A DNA stretch of 64,000 bases. It comes from Haematobia irritans (lineage: Eukaryota; Arthropoda; Insecta; Diptera; Muscidae). The notes beneath the pieces were generated by a model. The model ran no database searches. It worked only from the letters and a program-made list of their open reading frames with translations, and had not been told where the DNA came from. The position numbers were made by a program, and so were the translations under genes. Shown here piece by piece: positions 1 through 11,414 of this stretch. The stretch spans positions 1,550,001-1,614,000 of the forward strand of contig NC_134401.1 of assembly GCF_050003625.1 (NCBI RefSeq). The letters run 5' to 3'. How positions within the stretch are numbered: the stretch's first letter is position 1; every line of letters begins with the position of its first letter.

Positions 1-762
1 GTGGACAACTGAGAGTTGGTGTATCACTTGGACTTGTTGGAAACCAATGTTTTTTGGTTACAGCGGTATTTGTGGTTGAATGGTCGAAAATTCTTGGCAA
101 CAACTAGCCAAATTAATTTATTTATTACTCTACCATTTCTCAAAATAATTTGCAACCGCATTCGAAGTGTGGCAACCGACTGGGGGCACCAGGCCCCGGT
201 AACCACCAACCAACGGCATTCGACGAAAGATATATCGCTTCGTTTATGCGTTTTTTGGTAATTCTGTGTGAGTGCGAGAGTGTGAGGTGAAACACTTTGC
301 TACAATGACTGAGGCTTTTAATGTTTTTAAGTTTAGTGATTTTCTATTTTGTACCATGAATTATGACTGCCGAAAAATGCTGGTGAATGTATTAAATTTG
401 CCACGTAAATCAAATTAGGAGACAAATCTTTTGGCTTGTTTATTATGGGCCAGCTAATGGTTAGATGGGAATTTCCCATAGATTGGAAAATTTTATGGTT
501 TACATTGATTTACTGGTACTGGTGGTATACACAAATGCATTTTGTAATTATGGAAAATTTGTATGGAGCCAGCCCCAATTTTGTTATTACCTTTTTTAGG
601 TACCATAGCACAAAGACTTTCTTCCATAATTCTCGTTTGTTTGTACTGTTGCTACACTAAAAGAAGAGTTTTCTTTTCTGCTCTTAAGGAAAATACTTTA
701 TAATAAAGAGGAATTTTGTTCAGTGTTTTTTCTTATGGCAGTAGATGAGTGATCAACTACAT
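1..762. other. AT-rich stretch without recognisable feature
   Basis: Only short chance frames (81 residues or fewer), none with a family motif or a good splice context. No repeat shared with the rest of the window was noticed. Confidence 0.5.
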
Positions 763-849
763 CCATGCAAAAAAACAAAAACAGCTTCCAAAAAAATAGT
801 TTGGATCCCCAAGTAACGATCCAGAAGTAGTGCAAACATGGATCATCTC

Positions 850-1200
850 CAAAGAAAAAAAAATCCGTAGTTAAACTAACGCTAAATTTAACTTATTTTT
901 CTTGGAAAAAAATTATTTGCTTGTAGTTAAATTATATTATTTTTATCGAATTTTTCCACTGCTTAATGAAATCTTACTTTTTTTTAAGTATGTCTCAAAA
1001 AATTTATGAACTAAACGTGAGTATAATGTGCAATGACCGTACACATAAGTTCAATATGAACTAAAACAAATGAAAATTTTCGTACGATTCCCAAAAATAG
1101 AATGAACTACTGTATGGTTAAAATGGTCATGATTTGGCGCCAATGATTTTCTTCTTTACTTTTAGTTAATTTTTCACTTTTTTTCGGTGTCCAAAGAATT
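850..1200. mobile_element. M4-like AT-rich element nested in the M1 copy
   Basis: It contains gttaaactaacgc near its left edge and ends near tttttcactttttttcgg. The inner segments tatgtctcaaaaaatttatg and aaaatagaatgaactac recur in reverse complement at 45051-45390. The actaacgc / agttcat motifs are shared with 18183-18660 and 36790-37380. It has no coding capacity. Boundaries are approximate because no clear target duplication is visible. Confidence 0.45.
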
Positions 1201-1409
1201 TTACATGGGCTTGTCATAGAACGGAAGTACTCCATTTTTGATCCGTTGCATTGCTTTAGAAGTTGTGCCTTGGGAGTTTATTTGGATGAAGAAATTTAAA
1301 AAGCTTAAAAACAAATTTTGTTTTTCCAATTTCACTTTTTATTTTTATCAGTATTTTTTTGTTACACTTTCTTATTATTTAATTTTTACAAATTGAAAAA
1401 CTTCATCGC

Positions 1410-1490
1410 TTCCACCCGGGGTTGAACCTGGGTCTGTTGGAACCATAACAGACCACCTTAGCATACTCAGCCTCAAACGCCATTCAACAC
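1410..1490 (-). repeat. tRNA-like pol III promoter relic (SINE head or tRNA pseudogene)
   Basis: On the minus strand a B-box match GGTTCAACCCC lies at 1418-1428. An A-box-like stretch (ggctgagtatgctaagg) lies about 30 bases upstream, similar to Leu/Ser-type tRNA D-arms. Parts of a T-stem can be drawn, but no complete cloverleaf or acceptor stem, so a working tRNA is not claimed. Confidence 0.35.
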
Positions 1491-2029
1491 AATGCATCAA
1501 AACGTCCATTCAAGTATTTGTGGTATGAACCTAATATGACACCACGGCATGACATTCTAACTACTTCCTGAGATGTTCTTTATTATCAAATCTCACTAGC
1601 GGCAATTCTTTTATTAAATTTTTTTTAAACAATATTTTTTATCGTTTTTATTTTGTTTTTTGTTTCGGCATATATTTTTGCATAAATATATTTTTTCGAT
1701 TAAAAATTTAAAAATTAAAAAATTAAAAATTGTCGTAATTTGCAAAACCTTCTCAAAAGAACTTCCATGGATGTGAAAAAGTCAAACGGCCCAAATTCAA
1801 ATCCCAGCGGGGATGTTTTTTTATTTTTTTTTTACTTTTTTATTGATTTTCTATTTTTTTTTTTGCGAAACTTTATTGTCCAAAACTTTAATTTTCACTT
1901 AAAACGGTCTAATTCCGTACTTTCTATGACTTGTCCAAAAGGACTGAATCGGAAGTGGAAAAAATTGATGGGAGATGCGCTTTAAAAGAAATGTTTATGG
2001 AAAAACTTCCAATTTTTTTTTTTGCTGGG

Positions 2030-3840
2030 ATATAGTGAGCCGTCAAATAAAATCGAATAATCGAATAAACGCGATGTGGAGTTGGAGTTACCATGTCCTT
2101 GTATTCAGAACGGATGTATCGTATTTAGTTCGTAACGAAGATTTGAGAATACGCTTGTTTCAAAGAAATATTTTAGTTCCTACTATCTCTTTTACGAAAC
2201 GTGTACAAATTTCGGTGTTGAAAATTTCCAAACAGCCAGTACTGACGGCCAACTTTTCTATTAGTATTATGACACACGAAGAGTGAGATTTTGGATACCC
2301 TATTTATTTTTTACTGTATTGAATAATCAGATTTTACCAAATTTGAAAAACAAAAATGCTGCAAAAGAAACAAATGTCAAATTATGTGCTCCCATCCGTA
2401 CTTAATGCAGACAAGTATCACTGATTACATTCAATTCATTCTTTGTAAGGACTCTATCTCTTACATACATGCACATATGTAGAGCATAGACCAGAGCTTC
2501 TCTATTCCTTTGCGAAAGATCTAATATCACTTCCGCCAACTATACAACTACAACTTAATCCACTGCCATTTGTTGCAACAACATGGAATGAGATTAAAGA
2601 TGAGGGACTTGGAATGTAAGCAAACTGTAGTAGTTAACATATCAACTGGAAACGTTTGGCGAAAAAAAAGAAGCATAAGGAAAACATGCATACTTCTACT
2701 GACACTTCTCATAAATTCAAAATGCGTAGAAGGATGAGTCAAAAACAACAACACCAACAGCAATAATAACAATGACAACAACACAACGATGGTGAGGACA
2801 AAGAACACAAGGAGCACACTCAAAACTACATAAGAACGAGTGAGTGTTTGCATAGGTGTTGTTAGAGTTAATGTTCAGAAGAAAAAAAATGGAAATCCAA
2901 CACGCTAACATATTCCAAGATGAGACATTCCAACAGAATGATACTGCAAGAGCATGTTAAGAAGATGCGAATGTATGGCCATGCAAGCCAACGAGGCACT
3001 AAGCAGGATGTAGGGTGGGGGGCAAACGCCTTAACGTCCTTGAGCACGAACACATTTCACACTTGAAGCAAGGAAGCAGTAAAGCACTACTGAACATCAT
3101 TAAGAGGCGGCATTCGTAGCACAAGCAAGATGATGATGATAATGGAGCTGATGTAGGCAAAGAGATGGCGGTAACGCTACCGACAACGGGAAGCAGACAA
3201 ATAGCAGCAAAGGAATCATAATGCCGTAATGTTGTCAGGCCAAAAGTGTCATGCCTGCGTTAAAATCTACGCCAACATTCATACGAACACTACTTGAATT
3301 CGAGAAACATACTCGTTAAGATACTCTTACAACACCATCGTCAACTTGCATTAGGGATGCCATTTAGGCGATATTTGGTATTGTCTGGGCAAGGCTGAAA
3401 CACTTAACATAGGAACGCTTCCTATGGTGCATTTGTTCCCGTACTCCAGGAGTGCTATGAGTTTCACCCAGTCACCGAGCATTCAATCTACTGCTGTAGC
3501 GGATTTAATTTTGTGGGTGTATTTGCGTAAATCTTTTGATATGTCCCCAGCTTTATTTATGGTTTTAAGCATCACTGAAGAAAGTTTCAAAATTTGTCGA
3601 TGTCTTAAATTGAAAGCTCTTTGTATAGACTCTTGGGGAAATTGGTGTAAATGGCCACTAACGGATCTACCACAGGACTGGTACGAGTGCTCCAGTTTGT
3701 TGCAATTTAAATTTTTTATATATTTTAATTGAAATCTATACTCTCTTGATATTAAAATCGTAGTGGATGTACACATTTTCTGAAATACAATTCTCAGAAT
3801 AAACTTTTGTTCGACATATTCCAACAGTTTTTCCTTTCTG
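2030..3840. other. Gene-less stretch, moderately GC, CAA/CAG-rich tract
   Basis: It has a CAA/CAG/AAT trinucleotide-rich tract at about 2740-2790 and a G-run near 3013-3022. Open frames stay at 113 residues or fewer and match nothing known to me. It is less AT-rich than its surroundings, so it could hold regulatory DNA, but no specific site is supported. Confidence 0.4.
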
Positions 3841-3844
3841 GTGG

Positions 3845-3990
3845 AGAGTTTACCCCGTCAATGACAAACCCATATTAAAGTGACCGTTAAAGTGACCTTT
3901 CTATAGGTTTTCACGAGGACTGATCCATACACAGGGACTAATCCTGTACCGGTCCTAGGGTTGGTCCATTTCCCGTAGGCCCGTGGGTAC
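3845..3990 (+). repeat. Dispersed repeat R1, copy 1
   Basis: It shares an ordered series of motifs with 43548-43690: tttacccc/gt, atgacaaa-cccatattaaag, agggacta, ggtcctagg/ttgg and tccatttcc. The two copies are in the same orientation about 39.7 kb apart. No coding content or terminal repeats were recognised. The type of element is unknown. Confidence 0.5.
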
Positions 3991-6792
3991 GGTAGTTCAA
4001 AAACGAATGTTAAGAACGTTTATTTAAACCAGATTGCGTAAGAAACATCACCAGAAAAATAATACTCCCCAAACACTAACATACGAAAAAACCCCTTCCA
4101 TATGACTGAGATTTTGACGCTAGACGTCTTACTATACAATGGTAAATTACTCCTGCATATTTAGTGCTGCTTTTAGCAGCATTGTATTCCCATTTTCCCA
4201 TTCATTTTCATGAATTATTTCCCAAACGTCATCTCTAATTCACATACTGTGGCAATGGCAATGTAGCGAAGGCAGTAAAGTTAAGTGATCTGTGCATTTG
4301 TATGGGTAAAAGTATTCTCTTGAAAAGCACGGTATTTGGGATGATGATAGCATATCCAGTTAAATACTTAAATCATTTCAAAGTTCAGATCGAATGCTAT
4401 ACAAAGGCAATCCTCGGGATCTTAAAGTTATTGAATACCCCGAGTGGTAGGAAGGAAACATAAAAACAACTATGCCAACGTATAAAACTGTTGAGGTGGA
4501 AGAAGCTATGTGAAAAATCAATTGAATATTATATCTTTATTTAAGGATAGTTATACAGGACAAATAAAGTGTAATAGCTTTTTATGGGGTGATTGGAAGA
4601 ATGCCAAATAATGTGTGATTATCTACGAGTCATTAAAGAGATTTTCAAGTGGATCGATAATATATCTAGGCATTGGATTGAAATCTGAATATGGTCTATT
4701 TGTAATCATGGAAAATGGATGATCCTATTTGTGAAATTGCTTGGTACATATTATATTTTAAAGCTGAATTAACCTAAAAAAATAACTTGAAAAATGTCAT
4801 TTTCTAAAGATATTTTCTTAATTACAATTTTTTTAAGAGTTGACATGATTTTATTTCTATTTTAAAGAAATACATATTTGATATTAAGAAAGTTTATAAT
4901 CATATGCTTCATTCCTACTTAAAGAACATGGTTCCAATTTTCCAAATTCTAAAAAAGCTGCTACATGTTTTCCCTTTAATTCTATATTATAGGTGAACAC
5001 CATAAATTATTCCCACATTATTTATAATCTCATAGATATTCGTTATATCTACTGACAGCCTTCATACCAAAAAATATGTTTCTCTTCAAGCGAAAGAAAT
5101 ACAAAATTGAATGTAAACCTAAGCATATGCTCTGGTTGTTTTGTTTACAGACACAGCCTTAATATAGGCAATATTTTTGTGCTCCTTGTCAGTATAGATT
5201 TGTTTCTGTTTTGGCTATGGAAAAACTTTTTGCACTGGATGCTTTCAAGTGAAACTCAATATTTGTTTGTTTTGGGATCTTTGGGTTTCGTTGTTGTTTC
5301 AGTTGTGGATTTTTCTCTTCCTATTCTGGTATTCTCCATTACCCATAATTTACTGAAGAACGTATATCAAAATAAATTACAATTCAATTGTATGAAAAAA
5401 AAAAAAACAAATATTTTAATGTACATTTGGAGAAGTTTGTCGATTACGTTTTGTGTCATATCCATAATTCTCCAATGGCCAAGGAAATGAAAGGGAACCA
5501 TACAACATTCCACCAAGACTCCCTACAACTCATATAGCAAAACTGTGAGGTTGGAGAGTTTATGTTTGCACTACTTTCAATGGCCTAAGTGAAATTTAAG
5601 TCACGTAAATGATGGCTGCTTTCTTTCAAAATCATCCGAAAATGTCTTGGTTTATTCTCCCCCTCTGACTTGTCTGAGACTTTTTGTGAATCTTGAAATG
5701 AAATGGATTAAATAAGGGTGGGCTTTTCTGAAAGGGGGCGAGCGGGATATAATCACATGTATAACTTTCTTTAACTTTTTGGCTGCTTTTTTTTCTTGTT
5801 ATTTTTTGTTGCCACTTCAGTATAACTTTTGCTTTCATTTCACTCTGGGGAATACTTTATCTTCCGGCCCCTTTTCTGTTTTTCCCAACTTTTCTATACA
5901 TTCGCCAGCGAACTTAAGGCTGGAGTAGGAAATAAACAACATTCATTTTGTAGAGCCTCTTCGAAAATATAGTTGTTTTTTCCAAGCTTCACATTTTTTT
6001 CCTGTTTTTTTTTTTGAAACTGCTTCTGCAGCTGCTTCTGTCGTTGTTGTTGTTGTTGTCGTGTGATTTTCCTCTCTTTTTTGGAAATTTTATTATTTCT
6101 GGCAAAGAGCTGAAAATATGCAGAAAAAGGACCAAGGGGCCATCAAGAGGGAAAGTTTAGCACAATAACTTTTGTAAAGATTGTCGTAAATAAAAATTGT
6201 TTTATTTAGATTACTCACTCAAAAAGTTAGTTACGTTTGAAGTTTATTTGATAACTCGCAATAACTATGAGATAGCAATGATCTTATTTTACTATGGAAT
6301 TGTGATGGGGATTTTTTTTGTTCGATTTTAGTTAGTCTCTTGTTTTTTCCTTTGTTTTTTTTTTTCGTAGAGATGGGGGGTCTATCGTCATCATCATAAA
6401 CATTATTCTGTATCGTTAAACACAATTGCAGAAGTTGGAATACTTGTAAGTGAAATGTGCAATGTATTCGCCTTTTGACGTGTCGGTAATACCGGAAACT
6501 TTATTAAAAATTTACTATATTGAAAACTTTTGGCAAAAGTTTGGCAATAAAATGTTTCGATCAAAAAAGAAATGACAGAAATAGTCAAGGAGGAGTAACT
6601 AATGGTTAGGGTGACAATGGGGATACCCAAAAAAAGGAATTTAGTTAATTCCAAAGATGCTGATTTTCTTCAAACAGAAGGTTTTGAGTGTTTTTTTCTT
6701 TCTAATACAAATACAAGTGTAAATTTACTTTTGACTAGAACAAAAAAATTTTAGTTTTATGTATACAGCTGAGGAAATTTTCACATTCACTG
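3991..6792. other. AT-rich stretch without recognisable gene
   Basis: A 127-residue hydrophobic frame at 5107-5490 on + is the longest. It looks like T-rich DNA read in frame: it has no family motif and its lysine run comes from an A-tract. A TTG/GTT trinucleotide tract sits near 6040-6060. Confidence 0.45.
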
Positions 6793-7805
6793 CACTCAAA
6801 AAAATGTTTACTTGGATCCAAAGATTTTAAATTTCCCTTAAGCATTTTGGTATTGATTCCGAGCCAAAGATGCGGCTTCTTTTAAGTAAAGACATTTTTT
6901 AGCGACCTTTCCGGCTTTAAGTCTTTACAGATCTCATTTATCGAATTTTCATTCTCTTATCGCGGCATCTTAAATTTCGAAAATTTGCGTCCTAAATTTA
7001 ATGAAAACCTTTTTTAAAGCAAAGAATATAAACTTTATTTTAATTAAAATTTTAATATTTTAAAGAAATTTGTCCTTGTTGTTTTTTACATTTCGCCAAA
7101 GATATAAAATCCTCAAAATAAATCTGTGTCAAAAAAGCTTTTCTTTACATTAGTTTTCTTTACTTCCTAAATTTTATTAAAAAAAATGGATAAAGATTAT
7201 GAACTTTTTTTAACCCTTAAATGCGCACTGTATCTTTTAAGATACAACCAGAAAAAAATCCTGTGTCTTAAAATTTTGACCCAATTTTATGAAATCAAGT
7301 TTGATGGATTTAAAACATCATAACGCTACTTAAAAAAAAATGAGATTTCGCAAAATTTGTAGTCCTTCTCAGTAATCTGCAGTCAAAATTGAAAAATAAT
7401 TTTTGGCAAAAAAAAATCAAAAACCTACAAATTTTTTATTTGTAAATAAAACTTAGTTTAATGCGCACTGCATTTTTTTATGATACAACCACTATTTTTT
7501 CAAAAAAAAACCTAATTTTTTTTAAATGTGGTATGCACATGTTCTTTTTTTACCATTTTGCATATTATATATTTTTTCCGAAGGAATCGGTGATCTTGTG
7601 CATTTAAGTGTTAAATTTCCTTTTAACTAAAATTCCCTTAATATAAAGAATTTCCTCCTTAACATTGTATAAATTGCGTATCCTAAAAAATCTTTCTTTT
7701 AATTAAATTTTCCTTCATTTAATGATTTTTCTTCTTAACATTGTGTAAATAACGGAAAAATTTAGGTTGTAAAATTTTTCTTATTAGGTGGATATTTTAT
7801 CAGTG
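6793..7805 (-). mobile_element. M2 element (CACTNAAAAAAA ends), copy a, interrupted
   Basis: The left end, cactcaaaaaaatgtttac then ttggatccaaag, is the reverse complement of the right end of the copy at 26008-26672. The right end (ttaggtggatattttatcagtg) corresponds to the left end of that copy (cactgaaaaaaatattgacc). The shared interior motif ggctcggaatcaatacc is seen here in reverse. It is split by a 397-bp TTAA-flanked element. Without that it is about 610 bp, close to copy b. No coding frame: it is non-autonomous. Confidence 0.65.
7214..7610 (+). mobile_element. piggyBac-type MITE with TTAA target duplication
   Basis: It is flanked by TTAA at 7210-7213 and 7611-7614, the target site typical of piggyBac transposases. 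The ends are inverted: CCCTTAAATGCGCAC on the left, and the right end reads CACTTAAATGCAC in reverse complement. The left terminal motif (aatgcgcactg..tatctt..gatacaacca) is repeated internally near 7459-7495, giving subterminal direct repeats. It has no transposase frame, so it needs an enzyme in trans. It lies inside an M2 element and is therefore younger. A truncated second copy is at 39615-39730. Confidence 0.75.
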
Positions 7806-7934
7806 AAGGTAAGATAAACTTTTCAAGTCGAGTTTGGATTTGAATTTAAAATTGCGTTTAACATGTTTATACGGACTTTCCTTCAAAACATAATAATACA
7901 TAAATTAAAATTTGTTTGGATGCTCTTCTTTGGC

Positions 7935-8290
7935 TCGGACGAGAGAATTTCAGCACTGTGGTATCACAATGGACTAAATAGTCTAAGGCTAAGGTCACAC
8001 TAGGCAAATATTTGATCAAACTGAGTGTCAAACATTTTTCCAGAACCAGTTTCCAAATATCTGAATACCGTTTTTGGAAAATAATCCTACCATGATGTTA
8101 TATATCCAATATGAGTTTAATATGTGACCACAGCATAAGTGAGCCTAAATTAACGGGCTTCCTCTAGACATAACCTAACCTTGGCTTGGAATCAATACCA
8201 AAATAATTAACTGTGGTATTACAATTGACTGAATAGTCTAAGTGAGCCTGAAATATTGAGCTGCCACAATACCTATCCTAACCTAACATG
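7935..8290 (+). repeat. Fragments of tRNA-derived SINE tails
   Basis: Three pieces carry the SINE tail signature. They are cagcactgtggtatcacaa with tggactaaatagtctaag (about 7950-7990), taagtgagcctaaattaacg with gggctt (about 8130-8165), and tagtctaagtgagcctga with gagctgcca and a taacctaac end (about 8225-8290). The heads are missing. A fragment of the M2 motif (cttggaatcaataccaaaat) lies between them near 8186. Confidence 0.55.
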
Positions 8291-10902
8291 TAATAAATTC
8301 ACTTTCATACAGTTTCCCTCACTTTTGTGGATGTCAAAACTACATATCTCAACAAATTCACTATTATGTAATTTAATCTTATCTTGATATTTTACACCTG
8401 TTCCATATTTCTATCTATATTTCTTATTTCTTTCCCCCTGTTGATTTTCTTCACATTTCTAGAAGGAAATTTCCTGAGAATTTAATTTAACGTTTCTCAC
8501 CTGTTATTTGAGACCATAAAACGGTTCCCCACCTTTCAAAAAACAATTATCCCCAAAACGTTTTTCCTTGTATCTCATCTGCTTTTGTCACATTTTTTGT
8601 CATTTCATACCTTTACGGCTCATACATAGAAAAAGCAAAAAATGGGAAGTTAAGAGAAATAGAGAGTGGAAAAAACGAAGCCAAAACGAAGCAGGAGTGA
8701 AAATCATTTCAAAGTCACAACTCAAATGCCACTGACAGTTTTGACTTGCCTTGACATGACATGACATGTGTTTCCCTAAAGAAATCAACAAGAAAACGCT
8801 TAAATGTTGCAGGTAATAGAATACACCTAGCAACAACAATAAATCTATAAAAAATTGCCAACACGTTCCAGACATCTTCCGTGGTAGAAAAAAAAATGTG
8901 AATTAGAAAAAATTACTTATGTATGCCATCAATTTTGTCAGGAGTTTCCTTTCGTGTTGCTTTCCGTATTTGATGAACTAGAATAATGTAGGTGGTAAGG
9001 TGGGAGTATTTGCAGATCTGTTCTTGGGTAATGCTGCCATGATGTCCTCCTCTTTTTGTACACTAAAGTAATAGAAATAAGGTGAAGACAATCTTGAATA
9101 GACACGCAACATAAAATCATCTTTAAATAAAAACAATTGATAAAGAACTGAAATCGGCTGGAGCCGACTATATGTTACTCTATTCCACCATACTGATCTC
9201 TTAGTGAAGTTGGTTAAATATCAATCATTTGTAATAAAATTTTTTGTATTCTAAATAAATGGTAGCCTAGTTTTAGGCGTTTGTGAAACATACGATTGAA
9301 CTTTCTATACATTCCGTTATGTTTCTTAGTGCGTCTATTTAAAGAAGCTCCCATAATAAAAACAAGACATAGCTTGTTCTGGGTTGTTTGTATAGTTTAG
9401 ATATCTAAAATATATTACTGAGGAATAAAATATAATATTTGAGCTACAACGTTTGAGACTTATATATATTGCTTTGAAGTCAATGAATATATTCCATTGT
9501 CTGTCCAATTTATCTATTTAACTAATAAATTATTGTTATTACTTTTATGCAATTTGATTTTCCATAATTTTTTATTAATCAACTTATTTACCTAAACTAA
9601 AGGTGATAAATCTAAGAGATTTTTCTCTGTTCTGTTTTATATCCGGAATAAATTTTAGTCCAGTTTCAGGAAAATTGTTTCTCTTGCTTATAACTTTGCT
9701 TATTGTCTACATTGAAATTGTGTAATTTCCAATTTTTGCAAATGAAATTTTTAATTTAGTTATCCATGGGAATTTATGGGTTTTGTGTGTGTGTGTGTTT
9801 TTTTTTCAAGATTACTCATATGACCAGATTTGCCTAGTTTTTGTATCGGAAATAAATTATTGCCTAGTTTTAGGCTTGGAAATTTGTGAAACATTCCACT
9901 GCCCGAATAGCAGTTGAAATTTTTCATTTGCTTTGGTTTGCCAAAAATAGTACGAGGTGTGATTTGTCTTGTGTTTATCGAAATTAATGGCTTATAAAAT
10001 GTCCCTTTATTACCCAAAAACAAATGGCTGCACATTTTGGATATATTATCCTGGATTTAGTTTATGTTTCTTGCTTTTATGAAATTAGCAACAATTTGGG
10101 AATAAATGTTTGTAATAAAAGTGCATTTGATATCTATCTAATGAAATGGCATTTTCGTAATGGCTTGATTATTATCAGTTGGCTATTCAGTAATACTTTC
10201 TTTTCTTTTCTCTCTTCAAAAAGAGCCCTTTTAAATGTTTTCACCCTAAAGGTTTTCACTTTAATAGAATTCTGACAAAATTTGTTTCTATGGGAAATGG
10301 CAATGGTGATGATATCCTTTATGGTGATATATGGCCAGTACATGAATGTAGCTATACAAAATGCCATTATACTAAAGTCCTTTAGATTCCATTCATCACA
10401 CGTTCGTATATAATAGGCCCAGAATTGTGGTTATTTAGATAGAGGGTGTATGCAAGAATGAGTGGCTAGATGGATATCTGGCTTTGCATTTTATGCTTCC
10501 GCATTTTACTTGTTTGGCTTGTCAATTAAAAGAAAAGAGAATAGGCTTTCTTAAGGTATATGAAAGCTTGTATTCCTTTGAAAATTGCGAATTATTTTTT
10601 GTTCAGCCAGGCAGATTGAGGTTAGATGACGGTGATGGTGTTGATGACTATAGCATAGTAGTCCGGCCATAAACTAAGAAATATGTTAAAACAAAATGAA
10701 AATGGAATTCTTGCACGATTATGCGTGCCGGCAGACTTCGTGTTCACATACCTTGAATCTTGAAGCATGCAACAATGCCCTGTCATCCATATCATTGATT
10801 TAGCGGTATTCATGAAAATGAATGCGAAGAACGAAAGCTATTTATGGGCTTCTTACATGTCGGCATTTGCAAATTTAAGTTAGTGAGGGTCTCTTCGGAC
10901 TT
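8291..10902. other. AT-rich stretch; short dispersed repeats only
   Basis: At 9145-9215 the phrase gaaatcggctggagccgact resembles a motif I associate with calyptrate fly repeats. A short duplicated segment (gcctagttttaggc ... tttgtgaaacat) occurs at about 9262-9295 and again at about 9860-9895. A TG microsatellite lies at about 9784-9798. No gene was recognised. Confidence 0.4.
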
Positions 10903-11414
10903 AGTGTAATTTTTTTTTGATTTAATCACGAAAATAATTGATTATTTTTTTAATTGAAAAGTCTTCAATCACGAAAATGATAGTAACAATCACAGTTTTA
11001 ATTGGGCATGCAAAAATGTATTAACATATATATAAAAACATAATTGATTTGATTTGAAAATTTCAATTAATTTTTTGATTTATTCAATTGAAAATTTAAT
11101 TGGTGTTGATTGCAAAACTCAAACGTAACTATTTTCAATTTTTATATGACTTTGTGTTTTTAGTTTGATTAAAAATTGATTGTTTGAAATAAATTTTTAT
11201 TAAAAAAAATCCATCACTTTTTTAATTGACTTACTTTCCGAGTTTGATTTAAAAGTTAATTGTATCAATTAATTATTAAATTAAAGGAATAAAAATTTTA
11301 ATGCTTCTATCTTGATTAAAATGCTAATTGTATCAATTAATTTATTCATTGAAAAAAATGTTCAACTTCAATCAACTTTTTAATTGGAAATATTTTGGTG
11401 AAATTTTTTCTGTG
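10903..11414 (-). mobile_element. M3 element (AATTGA-rich MITE), copy 1
   Basis: It aligns segment by segment with 58735-59298 in the same orientation: gtcttcaatcacgaaaa, aatcacagttttaattggg, gttgattgcaaaactcaa, and aactttttaattggaaatat near the right end, which closes with tttttctgtg. The interior is dominated by AATTGA/TCAATT motifs that form many small inverted repeats. No coding frame. Confidence 0.65.

Larger units (their letters stand above)
763..2029 (+). mobile_element. Large diverged 'CCCAGC' (M1) element, interrupted
   Basis: The left part (gcaaaaaaac, then ttggatcc and cagaagtagtgcaaa) resembles the start of the M1 copies at 22510, 45632 and 51139. Around 1204-1235 it has the M1 interior motif catgggcttgtcatag. 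The right end closes with the M1 terminus, a T-run followed by GCTGGG at 2024-2029. Near 1915-1940 the motif tctatgacttgtcc is roughly an inverted copy of the segment near 1215, so this copy may have longer subterminal inverted repeats than the ~550-bp copies. It is itself interrupted near 850-1200. No coding frame of transposase type was seen. It could be a longer relative of M1 or a composite of two copies. Confidence 0.5.

Noticed and set aside
5107..5490. 127-residue membrane-protein-like frame
   Set aside because: Hydrophobicity follows from T-rich codons, the lysine run comes from an A-tract, and no family is recognisable.
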